Assembly: GCA_963843455.1 (NCBI GenBank)
Contig: CAWJKE010000010.1
Span: 62,001-126,000 of the forward strand
Direction: 5' to 3'
Length of the DNA stretch: 64,000 bases
Source: CAIQPS01 sp963843455
GTDB taxonomy: Bacteria > Actinomycetota > Thermoleophilia > RBG-16-64-13
A model generated the notes under the pieces. It searched no databases. It worked only from the letters and a program-made list of their open reading frames with translations, and had not been told where the DNA came from. The translations under genes and the position numbers were made by a program. Shown piece by piece: positions 9,055-17,383 of the stretch (within the stretch, counting starts at the first letter, position 1; each line of letters opens with the position of its first letter).

Positions 9055-11100
9055 CTACTCCTCGGGCAGGACCCTATCAAGAGTGGTGTGCAAGAGCTTG
9101 AGCGACTGCAGGTAGAGCAGACTCTTGTGGCGCGCGATGATGTCCGCTTCCCACAGGGCCGCCATGAAGCTCTCCGGATCGTGGAACTTCGGCATCCGCA
9201 ACATAGCCGTCCCCAAAGCCTGCAGCACGTGCGCATCGCTGCCCGCCCCGGCCACGATGTTGTATTTGGCGGCAAAACGCTCGGCGCTCAGGTTGAACGA
9301 AGAAAGAGCGACCTTCGCGTTGTAGATCTCGATGGCGTCGATGCGATGCAGGTTGTCGACCAGCGTCTGGTAGGTCGGAACGGTGCGCAGGCGATCGAAT
9401 GGATGGGGAACGTAGACGAGGGCTCCTTGCTCCTTGATGCGGGAGAGGGTCTCGTCGAAGCTCAATTTGGGGGGGATCCACTCCTTGAGAAACAGGCCTA
9501 TGACTTCGCCCTCTTTGGACTTGATCTCCTCGGCCACTATGACGAACGGATCGCCCTCGGCCAGTTCCTGGGCGAGGAAAGCGCCCTTGATCTCGTTGTG
9601 GTCGGTCAGCGCGATGGCCCCCAGCCCGATCTCCCGTGCCGTGCGGACAAGCGATTCGACGCTGTGTGTGCAGTCCTTGGAGAAGTTGGAATGCATGTGC
9701 AGGTCGGCGTTGATCCAGTCCGGCCGGGCGGGGCCATGCACCGCCCGCTTGGCGCGCCTCCGGAGCGGTTCCTCGCCTATACCGCGCACCTGCAGAGAAC
9801 GCGTGGCGGCCAGACTCCTTCCTCCCACCCGGTCGCCGGTGGTGGCCGCGATCGTATCGCGGTAGAGCACCTCGAGCCGCTCGGCAACGACAGACATCGA
9901 GTAGGTCGGGTCGCCGGGCGCGGTCCCGGCGCCGGCTCTCGTGGCGGTTCCCGGACGTAGCACCGCGTCCACGGCGCGGCCGAGAGAGCCGAAATCGTTG
10001 GGCGAGAACACCACACCCCGGGGTCCGGAGTCGTCCGGCGCGCCGTCTGCGAGTTGGACGTAGTCCCGCACCAGCGGCAGATCGGGGCCGGCCACGGGGC
10101 AGCCGCAGACAGCGGCCTCGGCGATGGAGGTGCTCAGCCACTCGCCGCCCAAGAAAGGAAGGATGGCGACCGCCGCTCCCCGATAAACGGGGCCCAGATC
10201 CTCAGCCGTGTCGAACCGCACCAGATCTATCCGAGACCGCAGCTTGCGCGGCACGGCGCGCGGTGGCCAGCGGTCAGCCGACGCCTGATGGAACGCGATC
10301 ACGATGCGATCGAGGCCGGAGGGGAAGCCGTCAGTCAGAGCCCGAAGAAGAGCGCGAAGCGAGCGCCGTGAGTCGCCACGGTAGACGTAAAGGCCGAATC
10401 GCGCCCCGGGGCGAGCACCCGCGCCGCCGTCGCCGGGCGGGATAGCGGTGCCGCAGGGGATGAACTCGTAGTCCGCCGGGTACAGGTCGTCCATCATGCG
10501 CTGCCCCTCGGGGAACGTCACCACCCGGGCGTCGAGTCGCTGGAAGAACCGCTCGAGCACCGACTGCCCCAACTCATACGCGGCCACCGCCACCGGAGTC
10601 AGGTGGAAGGTGGCGACGACCGGGCTGCGGGATTCCCGCAGGGCGCTGAAGCTCAGTGACGGCGCCAGTGGCTCATGGACGTGGACGAGGTCGAAATCGC
10701 CCCCCAGCATCAGCTTCTCCAACCGGGAGGCGATATCCACCGGCAGTCCAAGGTTCGCCACACTCCCGTTCAACCGCACCGGGAAGCTGAAGCCCACGGG
10801 AATGACGGGGATCTCGTCCTCGGTATGAAGAGGCCCCTTGCCGGCTGTGGGCAGGAGCAGACGGTCGGGGGGCGACCCGGCACGGTAGTCGGCAAGAAGA
10901 CCGACGACCTGGCCGCGCGCGCGCTGGAATAGCGCCTTGGTGCGTGCGCCGTCCACAGGCTCGTCAGAGGAGGTCACCACTACCGGCAGATGTCCGCGAG
11001 CCTTCAGGGCCCGGGCGAGATCGGCTACATGCTGGTTGACGGCGCTCGGCTGGGTCCAGGCGAACGGAGCGACCAGAGCTATGTGCAGACCATCCACCAC
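9055..11100 (-). CDS. Glycosyltransferase family 4 - PHP phosphoesterase fusion
   Basis: A two-domain protein of 681 residues. Residues 1 to about 400 form a GT-B glycosyltransferase: an N-terminal MVDGLHIALVAPFAW strand, the HVHEPLAPS segment typical of PimA-like enzymes, and a C-terminal donor site with SIAEAAVCGCPVAGPD. Residues of about 455-681 form a PHP metal-dependent phosphoesterase domain, with NADLHMHSNFSKD, ALTDHN, YVPHPFD and GSDAH metal ligands. The GTG start has GAGGAGG upstream. It lies downstream of ino1 and a CDP-alcohol phosphatidyltransferase, so glycosylation of phosphatidylinositol is a reasonable guess for the first domain. The substrate of the PHP domain is unknown. Confidence 0.8.
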   Translation of the reverse strand: MVDGLHIALVAPFAWTQPSAVNQHVADLARALKARGHLPVVVTSSDEPVDGARTKALFQRARGQVVGLLADYRAGSPPDRLLLPTAGKGPLHTEDEIPVIPVGFSFPVRLNGSVANLGLPVDIASRLEKLMLGGDFDLVHVHEPLAPSLSFSALRESRSPVVATFHLTPVAVAAYELGQSVLERFFQRLDARVVTFPEGQRMMDDLYPADYEFIPCGTAIPPGDGGAGARPGARFGLYVYRGDSRRSLRALLRALTDGFPSGLDRIVIAFHQASADRWPPRAVPRKLRSRIDLVRFDTAEDLGPVYRGAAVAILPFLGGEWLSTSIAEAAVCGCPVAGPDLPLVRDYVQLADGAPDDSGPRGVVFSPNDFGSLGRAVDAVLRPGTATRAGAGTAPGDPTYSMSVVAERLEVLYRDTIAATTGDRVGGRSLAATRSLQVRGIGEEPLRRRAKRAVHGPARPDWINADLHMHSNFSKDCTHSVESLVRTAREIGLGAIALTDHNEIKGAFLAQELAEGDPFVIVAEEIKSKEGEVIGLFLKEWIPPKLSFDETLSRIKEQGALVYVPHPFDRLRTVPTYQTLVDNLHRIDAIEIYNAKVALSSFNLSAERFAAKYNIVAGAGSDAHVLQALGTAMLRMPKFHDPESFMAALWEADIIARHKSLLYLQSLKLLHTTLDRVLPEE

Positions 11101-11209
11101 GTCGGCCTCCTCGGTCGCGTCCGTAGCGCTGCGGCTACGCCCGCTTCCTGCGTCCTTGACTCAGCCGCGCCGATCGCACCCTGGCAGCGAAACGTCTCTC
11201 CGAAACGAG

Positions 11210-11233
11210 CCGGGCGGGACGATGTCCGCCCGG
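11210..11233. terminator. GC hairpin between ino1 and the glycosyltransferase gene
   Basis: CCGGGCGG (11210-11217) pairs with CCGCCCGG (11226-11233) over an 8-base loop, 27 bases past the ino1 stop. It has no U-tract on the minus strand. It could be a weak terminator, an attenuator or a 3'-end stabiliser in the 159-base gap. Confidence 0.35.
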
Positions 11234-11259
11234 GCCCCCACTCACGCTCTTGTTCTACC

Positions 11260-12348
11260 CTACTCGGACGGCTGGACTTCGCCGGCGATGAAGGCCTCGG
11301 TCTTGCGCCGGGCTTCTTCGTCGCTGTACTGGATGGGCGGCGACTTCATGAAGTATGAAGCCGGCTCGAACAGCGCTCCCGAGATGCCCCGGTCGAGCGC
11401 CAGTTTGGCGCAGCGGACCGCGTCGATGACGATACCCGCCGAGTTGGGCGAGTCGACCACCTCGAGTTTGAGCTCGATGTTCAGGGGCACGTCGCCGAAG
11501 GTGCGGCCTTCCATGCGGATGTAGGCCCACTTGCGGTCGTCGAGCCACTCGACGTAGTCCGAGGGGCCGATATGGATGTTCTTGGCACCCATGTCGTAGT
11601 CGAGTTGCGACGTGACCGAGTTGGTCTTGGAGATCTTCTTGCTCTCCAGGCGCGAGCGCTCGAGCATGTTGAGGAAGTCGGTGTTGCCGCCCACGTTGAG
11701 CTGGGAGGTGCGCTCCAACCGGACGCCTCGTTCGCGCATGAGGCGGGTGAGTACCCGGTGGACGATGGTGGCGCCGACCTGCGACTTGATGTCGTCACCG
11801 ATGACCGGCAGTCCGCGCTCGATGAAGCGGTCCTGCCAGTACTTCTCGCGGGCGATGAAGACCGGGATGCAGTTGACGAAGGCACAGCCGGCCTCAAGGA
11901 TCTGCTCGACGTACCACTTGGTGGCCATCTCGCTGCCCACTGGCAGGTAGCTGACCACCACATCGGTCTTGGTGTCTTTGAGGATGCCGACGACGTCGTC
12001 CGTGGGGCCGGGGGCCTTTTCGATGACCTCGGACAGATACTTGCCCAGACCGTCGTGGGTCATGCCCCGGTAGACGTTGACGCCCATTTCGGGGACGTCT
12101 GCGAACTTGACCGTGCAGTTCCTGCCGCCCCAGATGGCCTGGGACAAGTCTTTGCCGACCTTGGTCTTGTCGATGTCGAAGGCACAGGTGAACTCGATGT
12201 CGGAGATGTGGTATCCGCCAAGGTTCACGTGCATGAGGCCGGGCACGAACTCGTCTGCTTTGGCATTTCGGTAGTACTGCACGCCCTGGATGAAGGACGA
12301 CGCACAGTTCCCGACCCCGATGACAGCTACCCGAACTTTATCGCTCAA
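11260..12348 (-). CDS. ino1: Inositol-3-phosphate synthase
   Basis: NAD-dependent isomerase/cyclase making 1D-myo-inositol 3-phosphate from glucose 6-phosphate, the first step of phosphatidylinositol and mycothiol-type metabolism in actinobacteria. The Rossmann motif VAVIGVGNCASSF opens the protein. NVGGNTDFLNM, DIKSQVGATIVHR and the lysine-rich catalytic region SKKISKTNSV are typical of the short (about 360-residue) actinobacterial/archaeal type. An ATG at 12402 is possible, but the TTG at 12348 has GGGAGGATC just upstream and gives an 11-base overlap with the preceding gene, which is usual for coupled translation, so it is preferred. The product feeds the upstream phosphatidyltransferase. 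Confidence 0.93.
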   Translation of the reverse strand: MSDKVRVAVIGVGNCASSFIQGVQYYRNAKADEFVPGLMHVNLGGYHISDIEFTCAFDIDKTKVGKDLSQAIWGGRNCTVKFADVPEMGVNVYRGMTHDGLGKYLSEVIEKAPGPTDDVVGILKDTKTDVVVSYLPVGSEMATKWYVEQILEAGCAFVNCIPVFIAREKYWQDRFIERGLPVIGDDIKSQVGATIVHRVLTRLMRERGVRLERTSQLNVGGNTDFLNMLERSRLESKKISKTNSVTSQLDYDMGAKNIHIGPSDYVEWLDDRKWAYIRMEGRTFGDVPLNIELKLEVVDSPNSAGIVIDAVRCAKLALDRGISGALFEPASYFMKSPPIQYSDEEARRKTEAFIAGEVQPSE

Positions 12349-12955
12349 CGGATCCTCCCTGTTCCCTTTGCCTGACGAGTTGGCGGTAAGTATGGACGAC
12401 ACGCTGGATCACCGTGAACGCGGTGAGCGCCAGCATTATGTAGATCACGTACGGCAGCAACACGCTGAAGAAGAGTCCGATGGCTACCAGGATGATGCGC
12501 TCGGGTCTGCTTGCGATCCCGACCTTGCACTCCAGACCCAGGGACTCCGCTCGCGCACGAGTGTAGCTCACCATGAGGCTGCCAAGAAGAGCGAGCGCGA
12601 CCAGCGCCGCGTCGACCGACTCTCCCTTGGCCGCGAAAACGTAGCAGATGGCGGCCAGCACCATACCCTCGGATATCCTATCGAGGGTGGAGTCGAAGAA
12701 GGCTCCGAAGGGTGTGGACATCTTAGCCATCCGGGCCAGTGACCCGTCGAGCATGTCGCAAATGCCCGCGACGATGACGAGGACCCCCGCCCAGATGAGA
12801 TGATCAAAAACGATGAGGGCGGCCACGCCTGCGTTGAGCAAAGTGCCCGCGACGGTGACCTGATTAGGGGTGACCCCAAGCCTGTGGAGGGTGGAGATTA
12901 CCGGCGTAAAACCCTTACGTAGCCTTATCCCAAAAGAGTCGCGAATATTCTCCAT
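12338..12955 (-). CDS. CDP-alcohol phosphatidyltransferase, probably phosphatidylinositol phosphate synthase
   Basis: A 205-residue membrane enzyme with about six hydrophobic helices. It carries the family signature D-x2-D-G-x2-A-R-x8-G-x3-D-x3-D, here as DMLDGSLARMAK with the two later aspartates in FGAFFDSTLDR. This class joins CDP-diacylglycerol to an alcohol phosphate. Its overlap with ino1 suggests that the acceptor is inositol phosphate, as in actinobacterial PIP synthases (PgsA1-type), but the motif alone does not separate this from phosphatidylglycerophosphate synthase. It is the first gene of the minus-strand set that continues into ino1 and the glycosyltransferase-PHP fusion. Confidence 0.85.
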   Translation of the reverse strand: MENIRDSFGIRLRKGFTPVISTLHRLGVTPNQVTVAGTLLNAGVAALIVFDHLIWAGVLVIVAGICDMLDGSLARMAKMSTPFGAFFDSTLDRISEGMVLAAICYVFAAKGESVDAALVALALLGSLMVSYTRARAESLGLECKVGIASRPERIILVAIGLFFSVLLPYVIYIMLALTAFTVIQRVVHTYRQLVRQREQGGSVER

Positions 12956-13047
12956 CAGCCCTGATAGTCTCCGGATTCCGGGCTACCCACCCCGGCAACT
13001 CGCGATTGTAACAGTATCCGGGACGGGCCACAAATCACGGCCCGGCG

Positions 13048-14316
13048 TCACTCCTCGCCTTCGGCGAGGCCCGGGGCCGGGGCGGACGGCCCGGGAGGCG
13101 GAACGAGGGGGCCGGTGGCGGATCTGACCGCCCCCGGAGACGGTGCACCGGGCCCGGAGGGCGGGGAGGTGGACCCGGGGACCGGCGGTACCCTCCGGGG
13201 CGGGGGGCCTCCCGAGCGGGCCGGGATGAGCGCGATGCCGTCATCCATGGCCCAGGGCGCCTTGGATGCGCCAAAATGGTAGAACTGGAGCGTGTGGCGA
13301 AGCATCGCGAGGAGCGGCAGAGCCGCGATGATACCCACTATCCCCCCGATCTGTGCGCCGGCCAACAAGGCGAAGATCACGATGAGGGGGTGCACGCCCA
13401 CGGAGCTGCCGACGATGTTCGGGGCGAGGATGTGGCTCTCCAACTGCTGGATCGCGAAGTAGACGATGATCACCACCAGGGCGGCGGTGGGGGAGTGGAA
13501 GAACGCAGCGATGACCGGCGGCACTGCGCCGATCCACGGCCCCACGTAGGGGATGACCTCCGTGATTCCCGCCCAGAAGCCGAAGAGGAGGGCATACTGG
13601 CCACCCTCCGGCCAGACGCCCACTATCTCCCAGCTCAATACCCAGATAGCCAGGCCGCAGGCCAGACCGATCGTCGCGGCCAGCAGGGCCTGTCCTCTGA
13701 CGAAGCGGCTGAAGGCAGTCTGGAGGCCCCGCACATATTGTTCCTTGACCTCAGGGGTACCCGGGGCCAGCCGGCAGAGAAGACGGAAGATGCGTTTGCC
13801 GTCGATCAGCATGTAGAAGCTGATGACCACCGTGAGAAAGATGTTGATGACCACGCCTACGACGCTCACGCCGACAGAGAAGAGCGTGCCGACGGAGCGG
13901 GCACCATTGTTCTGAAGCCAGTCGACTATGTCCGTGGTGTTGAGCTGTAGATTGACCTTGATGTTGTGCGCTGCCAGCCAGGTCTGTAGATCGGCGAGGG
14001 ACTTGTTCATGTCGTCGAGCCAACCGGGGATTGTCTCGAACAACCGCTGGAACTGGCGGATGAGGGGCGGGCCGAGGAAGACGAACAAGACGACGACCAC
14101 AGCCAGGAAGGCCAGATAGACGATCGGGACCGCGACCCAGCGAGGCACCTTGATCCGCCCCATCCCCAGGATCGCCGCGTTGAGGAAGACTGCGACCACC
14201 ATCGACATGAGGAACACGAAGATGGCGTGGCTTGCCACCTTCGCGAAGTAGAGGGCAAGGAAGATGGCCACCGGGATGAGCACGGCTTGGGCCCATCGAG
14301 GAATGGTGATCTGCAC
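13048..14316 (-). CDS. AI-2E family (PerM/YdiK/TqsA-like) membrane transporter
   Basis: A 422-residue polytopic membrane protein with the AI-2E family layout: two N-terminal helices, a helix, a long amphipathic extracytoplasmic region around residues 65-150 (RQFQRLFETIPGWLDDMN), then five or more helices containing GFWAGITEVIPYVGPWIGA, the family's most conserved stretch. Members export autoinducer-2, ions or other solutes, and some are Na+/H+ antiporters, so the substrate is open. The last 70 residues are a Pro/Gly/Ser-rich disordered tail. The GTG start has AAGGAGGGG six bases upstream. It is a single gene with no obvious partner. Confidence 0.83.
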   Translation of the reverse strand: MQITIPRWAQAVLIPVAIFLALYFAKVASHAIFVFLMSMVVAVFLNAAILGMGRIKVPRWVAVPIVYLAFLAVVVVLFVFLGPPLIRQFQRLFETIPGWLDDMNKSLADLQTWLAAHNIKVNLQLNTTDIVDWLQNNGARSVGTLFSVGVSVVGVVINIFLTVVISFYMLIDGKRIFRLLCRLAPGTPEVKEQYVRGLQTAFSRFVRGQALLAATIGLACGLAIWVLSWEIVGVWPEGGQYALLFGFWAGITEVIPYVGPWIGAVPPVIAAFFHSPTAALVVIIVYFAIQQLESHILAPNIVGSSVGVHPLIVIFALLAGAQIGGIVGIIAALPLLAMLRHTLQFYHFGASKAPWAMDDGIALIPARSGGPPPRRVPPVPGSTSPPSGPGAPSPGAVRSATGPLVPPPGPSAPAPGLAEGEE

Positions 14317-14463
14317 CTACCCCTCCTTGTCGGGGCTCGCCTGTCCTAAGGCCATACTTCAAAGCACAGATTATCAGTCCACGGACCACACTGCGGATAC
14401 CGTTTGAGCGCATGCACAGGCTCTTTGTGGGCAATCTGGGCGGGTGATGGTAAGGTAAGGGCG

Positions 14464-15270
14464 ATGAGAGAAGGCCAAGGTTCATCAGAGATACTGCATC
14501 GGGACGGGTCGGTAAGACGCGAACGGCGCCAGGACACACCGTATCGTAGGCGCAGGATATATTTCGCTGCCGGTTTCGGCGTGTTGTGCTTGGTCGTCGC
14601 CGGCATCATCATCGCTCTCACCGCGGGCGGTTCGACCGCACAGGTGCGTCCCCAGGAGCTTCTCGTCGGTAGCGGCCCGCTGCTTTCCGCCCCTGTCTCG
14701 GCAACGGGTGTGAGCTACCCGGCTTTCGCCCGCCTGGGCGACCGCAACCTACTCCTGCCTGTCGCCGCCAGGGACGTGACCATCATCGCCTACCAGCCCG
14801 TCAGCGACGACGGGGCGGTCCAGTTCTCTCCCATAGGGGACAGGGCCAACTCCAATGCGCTCGTGAGGTTTTTCAGGGGTATCTTTGCCGGCGAGCCGTC
14901 AGTGCGGTACTACCTCCTTCCCGGTGACGGCGCGGGAGCTACCGGCTCTGTCCTGGTAGGGGCGGCACCCGGTGTTCCGGTGACGGCACCGATCTCGGGC
15001 ACCGTTACCGCCATCAAGCAGTACAAGCTCTACGGCAAGTATGACGACGTGCAGGTCGACATCCGCCCGGAGGAGATGAGCGGCATCACCGTCTCGATTC
15101 TCTTTGTCGACGAGCCGGTGGTCTCGATCGGAGAAGTGGTTACGGCGGGTAAGACCCAGCTCGGCAAGGTCAGGGATTGCCCCGAGGACCTGGGTCAACA
15201 GCTCGCCATCTACACCCACGACTCCGGCTCACATGTGTTCGTGCAGGCGACGGAGGAGCCCATCCGCTGA
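14464..15270 (+). CDS. Membrane-anchored protein with lipoyl/M23-like beta domain
   Basis: A 268-residue protein of unknown function. A basic N-terminus (PYRRRR) is followed by one transmembrane helix at about 32-52, so the rest is probably outside the membrane. The C-terminal 110 residues (VTAPISGTVTAIKQYKLYGK, then VSIGEVVTAGKTQLGKV, ending in HDSGSHVF) look like the all-beta fold shared by biotinyl/lipoyl carriers and LytM/M23 domains. No HxxxD/HxH zinc ligands are evident, so peptidase activity is unlikely. The ATG at 14464 is preferred over a TTG at 14404 because it has AAGG upstream. The stop overlaps the putative start of the Nudix gene, which suggests co-translation. Confidence 0.55.
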   Translation: MREGQGSSEILHRDGSVRRERRQDTPYRRRRIYFAAGFGVLCLVVAGIIIALTAGGSTAQVRPQELLVGSGPLLSAPVSATGVSYPAFARLGDRNLLLPVAARDVTIIAYQPVSDDGAVQFSPIGDRANSNALVRFFRGIFAGEPSVRYYLLPGDGAGATGSVLVGAAPGVPVTAPISGTVTAIKQYKLYGKYDDVQVDIRPEEMSGITVSILFVDEPVVSIGEVVTAGKTQLGKVRDCPEDLGQQLAIYTHDSGSHVFVQATEEPIR

Positions 15271-16310
15271 GCGCGCTGTTCTGCTCCAAGTGCGGCGGCC
15301 GGGTAGAGTCGCAGACGGTAGGCGACCGGCCCCGCGACGTCTGCGCTGTATGCGGGACGATCTTCTATCAGAACCCTTTGCCCGCGGCGGGCGCCCTCGT
15401 GCTCGACGATCTACGGCGCGTATTACTCGTCAAACGTAAGTACCCTCCCAACGAGGGCATGTGGTGCCTGCCTATCGGCTTCGCCGAGCTTGGGGAGACC
15501 ATCGCCGAAGCGGCCCTGCGAGAACTGTTCGAGGAGACGGGGGTCACAGGACGCGTGATCCGGCTCATCGACGCCGACTCCTGGAAGGGCGCCTTCTACG
15601 GTGACGTGCTGGTCGTCACGTTCGAGGTCGAGAAGGTGCTCGGTTTGGAGACAGCGGGAGATGACGCCGAGGAAGTGGACTACTTTCCGCTGGACCAGCT
15701 TCCACCCCTCGCTTTTCCACACAACGAGAAGGCCATACGGTTGTGCGCCGATCTCCACCGAGACGAGTGGGCCATCCACGATTCCTTCCGGCGGATGGAG
15801 GAGGCGGCGGGGGCCGGGGTCGAACCGGGCACCGAAGCGAAGCCCGAGGACGGTGCGGCTCGCGCCGCGGGCGCACGCATGCTGTCCGACAGCTTGATCG
15901 GTTTTGTCAACGAAAGCATCACTTTGGTCGCCCGGCTTTGGCTGGCCGACGTCCGTTCCAGCCATACCACCGAGGCGTATTTGCGCCTCGATCCCGATTC
16001 TCTCCTGGCCGAATGCACCACCAGCCTGCAGCAGTTGGGGCGCTGGCTCGAGGGGGAGAGCACCGAAGAGCAGATCCGGCGATCCTTCCGAGAACTCGGC
16101 GCTCGCAGACAGGCGCAGGGAGTCCCTCTTCACGAACTCCTTTCGGCCATCATGCTCCTCAAGCGCCAGATCTGGGCTCACGCGCGTTCTCAGGGCGTTT
16201 GGCAGCAGCCTATGGAGATGTACCGGGTGATGGAGTTGCAGAGCCGGTTCGCGGTGTTCTTCGACCGCGCCATGTACCACTCGGCCCGCGGCTACGCCGG
16301 AAGCGGATAA
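15267..16310 (+). CDS. Zinc-ribbon Nudix hydrolase with RsbRD-like C-terminal domain
   Basis: The protein opens with a zinc ribbon (FCSKCGG and CAVCG), followed by a Nudix domain with GFAELGETIAEAALRELFEE, which matches GX5EX7REUXEEXGU, so nucleoside-diphosphate-linked substrates are likely. From about residue 205 on it has an all-helical domain with LGRWLEGES, FRELGARRQAQG and LLSAIMLLKRQIW, resembling the RsbRD N-terminal domain of stressosome or two-component proteins. I infer a regulatory fusion. The start is unclear. No ATG or GTG fits near the ribbon. CTG at 15267, 8 bases after GGAGGAG and overlapping the upstream stop as CTGA, is the best candidate. TTG at 15177 would add 30 residues of non-family sequence. 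Confidence 0.75.
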   Translation: MSALFCSKCGGRVESQTVGDRPRDVCAVCGTIFYQNPLPAAGALVLDDLRRVLLVKRKYPPNEGMWCLPIGFAELGETIAEAALRELFEETGVTGRVIRLIDADSWKGAFYGDVLVVTFEVEKVLGLETAGDDAEEVDYFPLDQLPPLAFPHNEKAIRLCADLHRDEWAIHDSFRRMEEAAGAGVEPGTEAKPEDGAARAAGARMLSDSLIGFVNESITLVARLWLADVRSSHTTEAYLRLDPDSLLAECTTSLQQLGRWLEGESTEEQIRRSFRELGARRQAQGVPLHELLSAIMLLKRQIWAHARSQGVWQQPMEMYRVMELQSRFAVFFDRAMYHSARGYAGSG

Positions 16311-16323
16311 GGCGTCGCCCTTC

Positions 16324-17334
16324 CTACACGTTGAAGCGGAAGTTGACGATGTCCCCGTCCTTGACGAGGTAGTCCTTGCCCTCGACGCGCAGCACCCCGG
16401 CCTCGCGGGCCGCCTTCATGGTGCCGTGGTGCATGAAGTCGTCGTAGGAGATGACCTCGGCCCGGATGAAGCCTCGCTGGATGTCGCTGTGGATGGCACC
16501 CGCCGCTTCGCGCGCGGTCTCCCCGCCGCGGATGGGCCACGCCCTCACTTCGTCGCTGCCCGTCGTGAGGAAGCTGATGAGCCCCAGTTGTTGGAAGGCG
16601 GCCTGAGCCACCACCTCGGCGGCAGGCCCGGGTAGCCCCAACGCGGCCGCGTATTCGGCCTGCTCCTCCATGGATAGCTGCGAGACCTCGAGGGCGTCGG
16701 GGAAGGGAAAGGCGAGCAGCCGGCGTCCGCGAGCAACCGCCTCGAGGGCGGAGATATCGGGCACGATCCCCGCCTCGGTATTGAGCACCAGCAGCTGCGG
16801 GGTGAGGGTCAGGAACTGATAGCCGCGAATGAAGTTCAACTCCACTTCGTCGAAGTCCACCTCCCTGAGGGGCTGCTCTGCTTCGAGCGCCTCCTGGCAG
16901 TGAGCCAGCGCCTTCTTCCCGGCATCGGCCAGCGGCGCTTTCTTCGCCCGCTCGAAAGCCCGTTCGATCCGGATGAGATCGAACAGCAGGAACTCTCGAT
17001 CGAGTTCCTCCAGGTCGGCCTCCGGATGCGCCGGCTCGCCCAGCAGCGGGCTGTCGAAACCGCGGAGCACGTGGACGTAGACCTGGCCGCCGGCCAGCGC
17101 GTCCAGATATCTCTCCATCTCGCCCTTGCGCCCCGTAGCCTCGGGCCACGCCACCTCGCGCACCTTGAACTCGGCGAACGTGGTCTTCTTGGGCTGGAAG
17201 ATCTCGGACAGGACGCGGATGCGTGCGTCGCCGACGTGGACGGTAGCGATGTGGCCTTCGCCTCGTCCTTCGGCCAGGGCGGCTACAAGGGTCGTCTTGC
17301 CGCACCCCTTGAGCCCGATGATGCGCGCTTCCAA
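16324..17334 (-). CDS. YchF-related TGS-domain protein with eroded GTPase motifs
   Basis: A 336-residue relative of the ribosome-binding ATPase YchF/OLA1. The C-terminal half keeps the YchF-specific domain, e.g. FLTTGSDEVRAWPIRGG, FIRAEVISYDDF and GDIVNFRFNV. The N-terminal P-loop is present but altered (GLKGCGKTT instead of GxPNVGKS). The G3 region that should read DIAGLV is VREVAWPEATG, and the G4 base-recognition motif is LNTEA. It may be a shortened paralogue that binds nucleotide weakly or uses it differently. Normal YchF is about 360-365 residues. The TTG start has GGGAGG six bases upstream. A canonical ychF may exist elsewhere in the genome. Confidence 0.7.
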   Translation of the reverse strand: MEARIIGLKGCGKTTLVAALAEGRGEGHIATVHVGDARIRVLSEIFQPKKTTFAEFKVREVAWPEATGRKGEMERYLDALAGGQVYVHVLRGFDSPLLGEPAHPEADLEELDREFLLFDLIRIERAFERAKKAPLADAGKKALAHCQEALEAEQPLREVDFDEVELNFIRGYQFLTLTPQLLVLNTEAGIVPDISALEAVARGRRLLAFPFPDALEVSQLSMEEQAEYAAALGLPGPAAEVVAQAAFQQLGLISFLTTGSDEVRAWPIRGGETAREAAGAIHSDIQRGFIRAEVISYDDFMHHGTMKAAREAGVLRVEGKDYLVKDGDIVNFRFNV

Positions 17335-17383
17335 TGACTGCCTCCCGATCGTGTTTGGGCTATAGGCTCAGTGTAGCCCAGCC

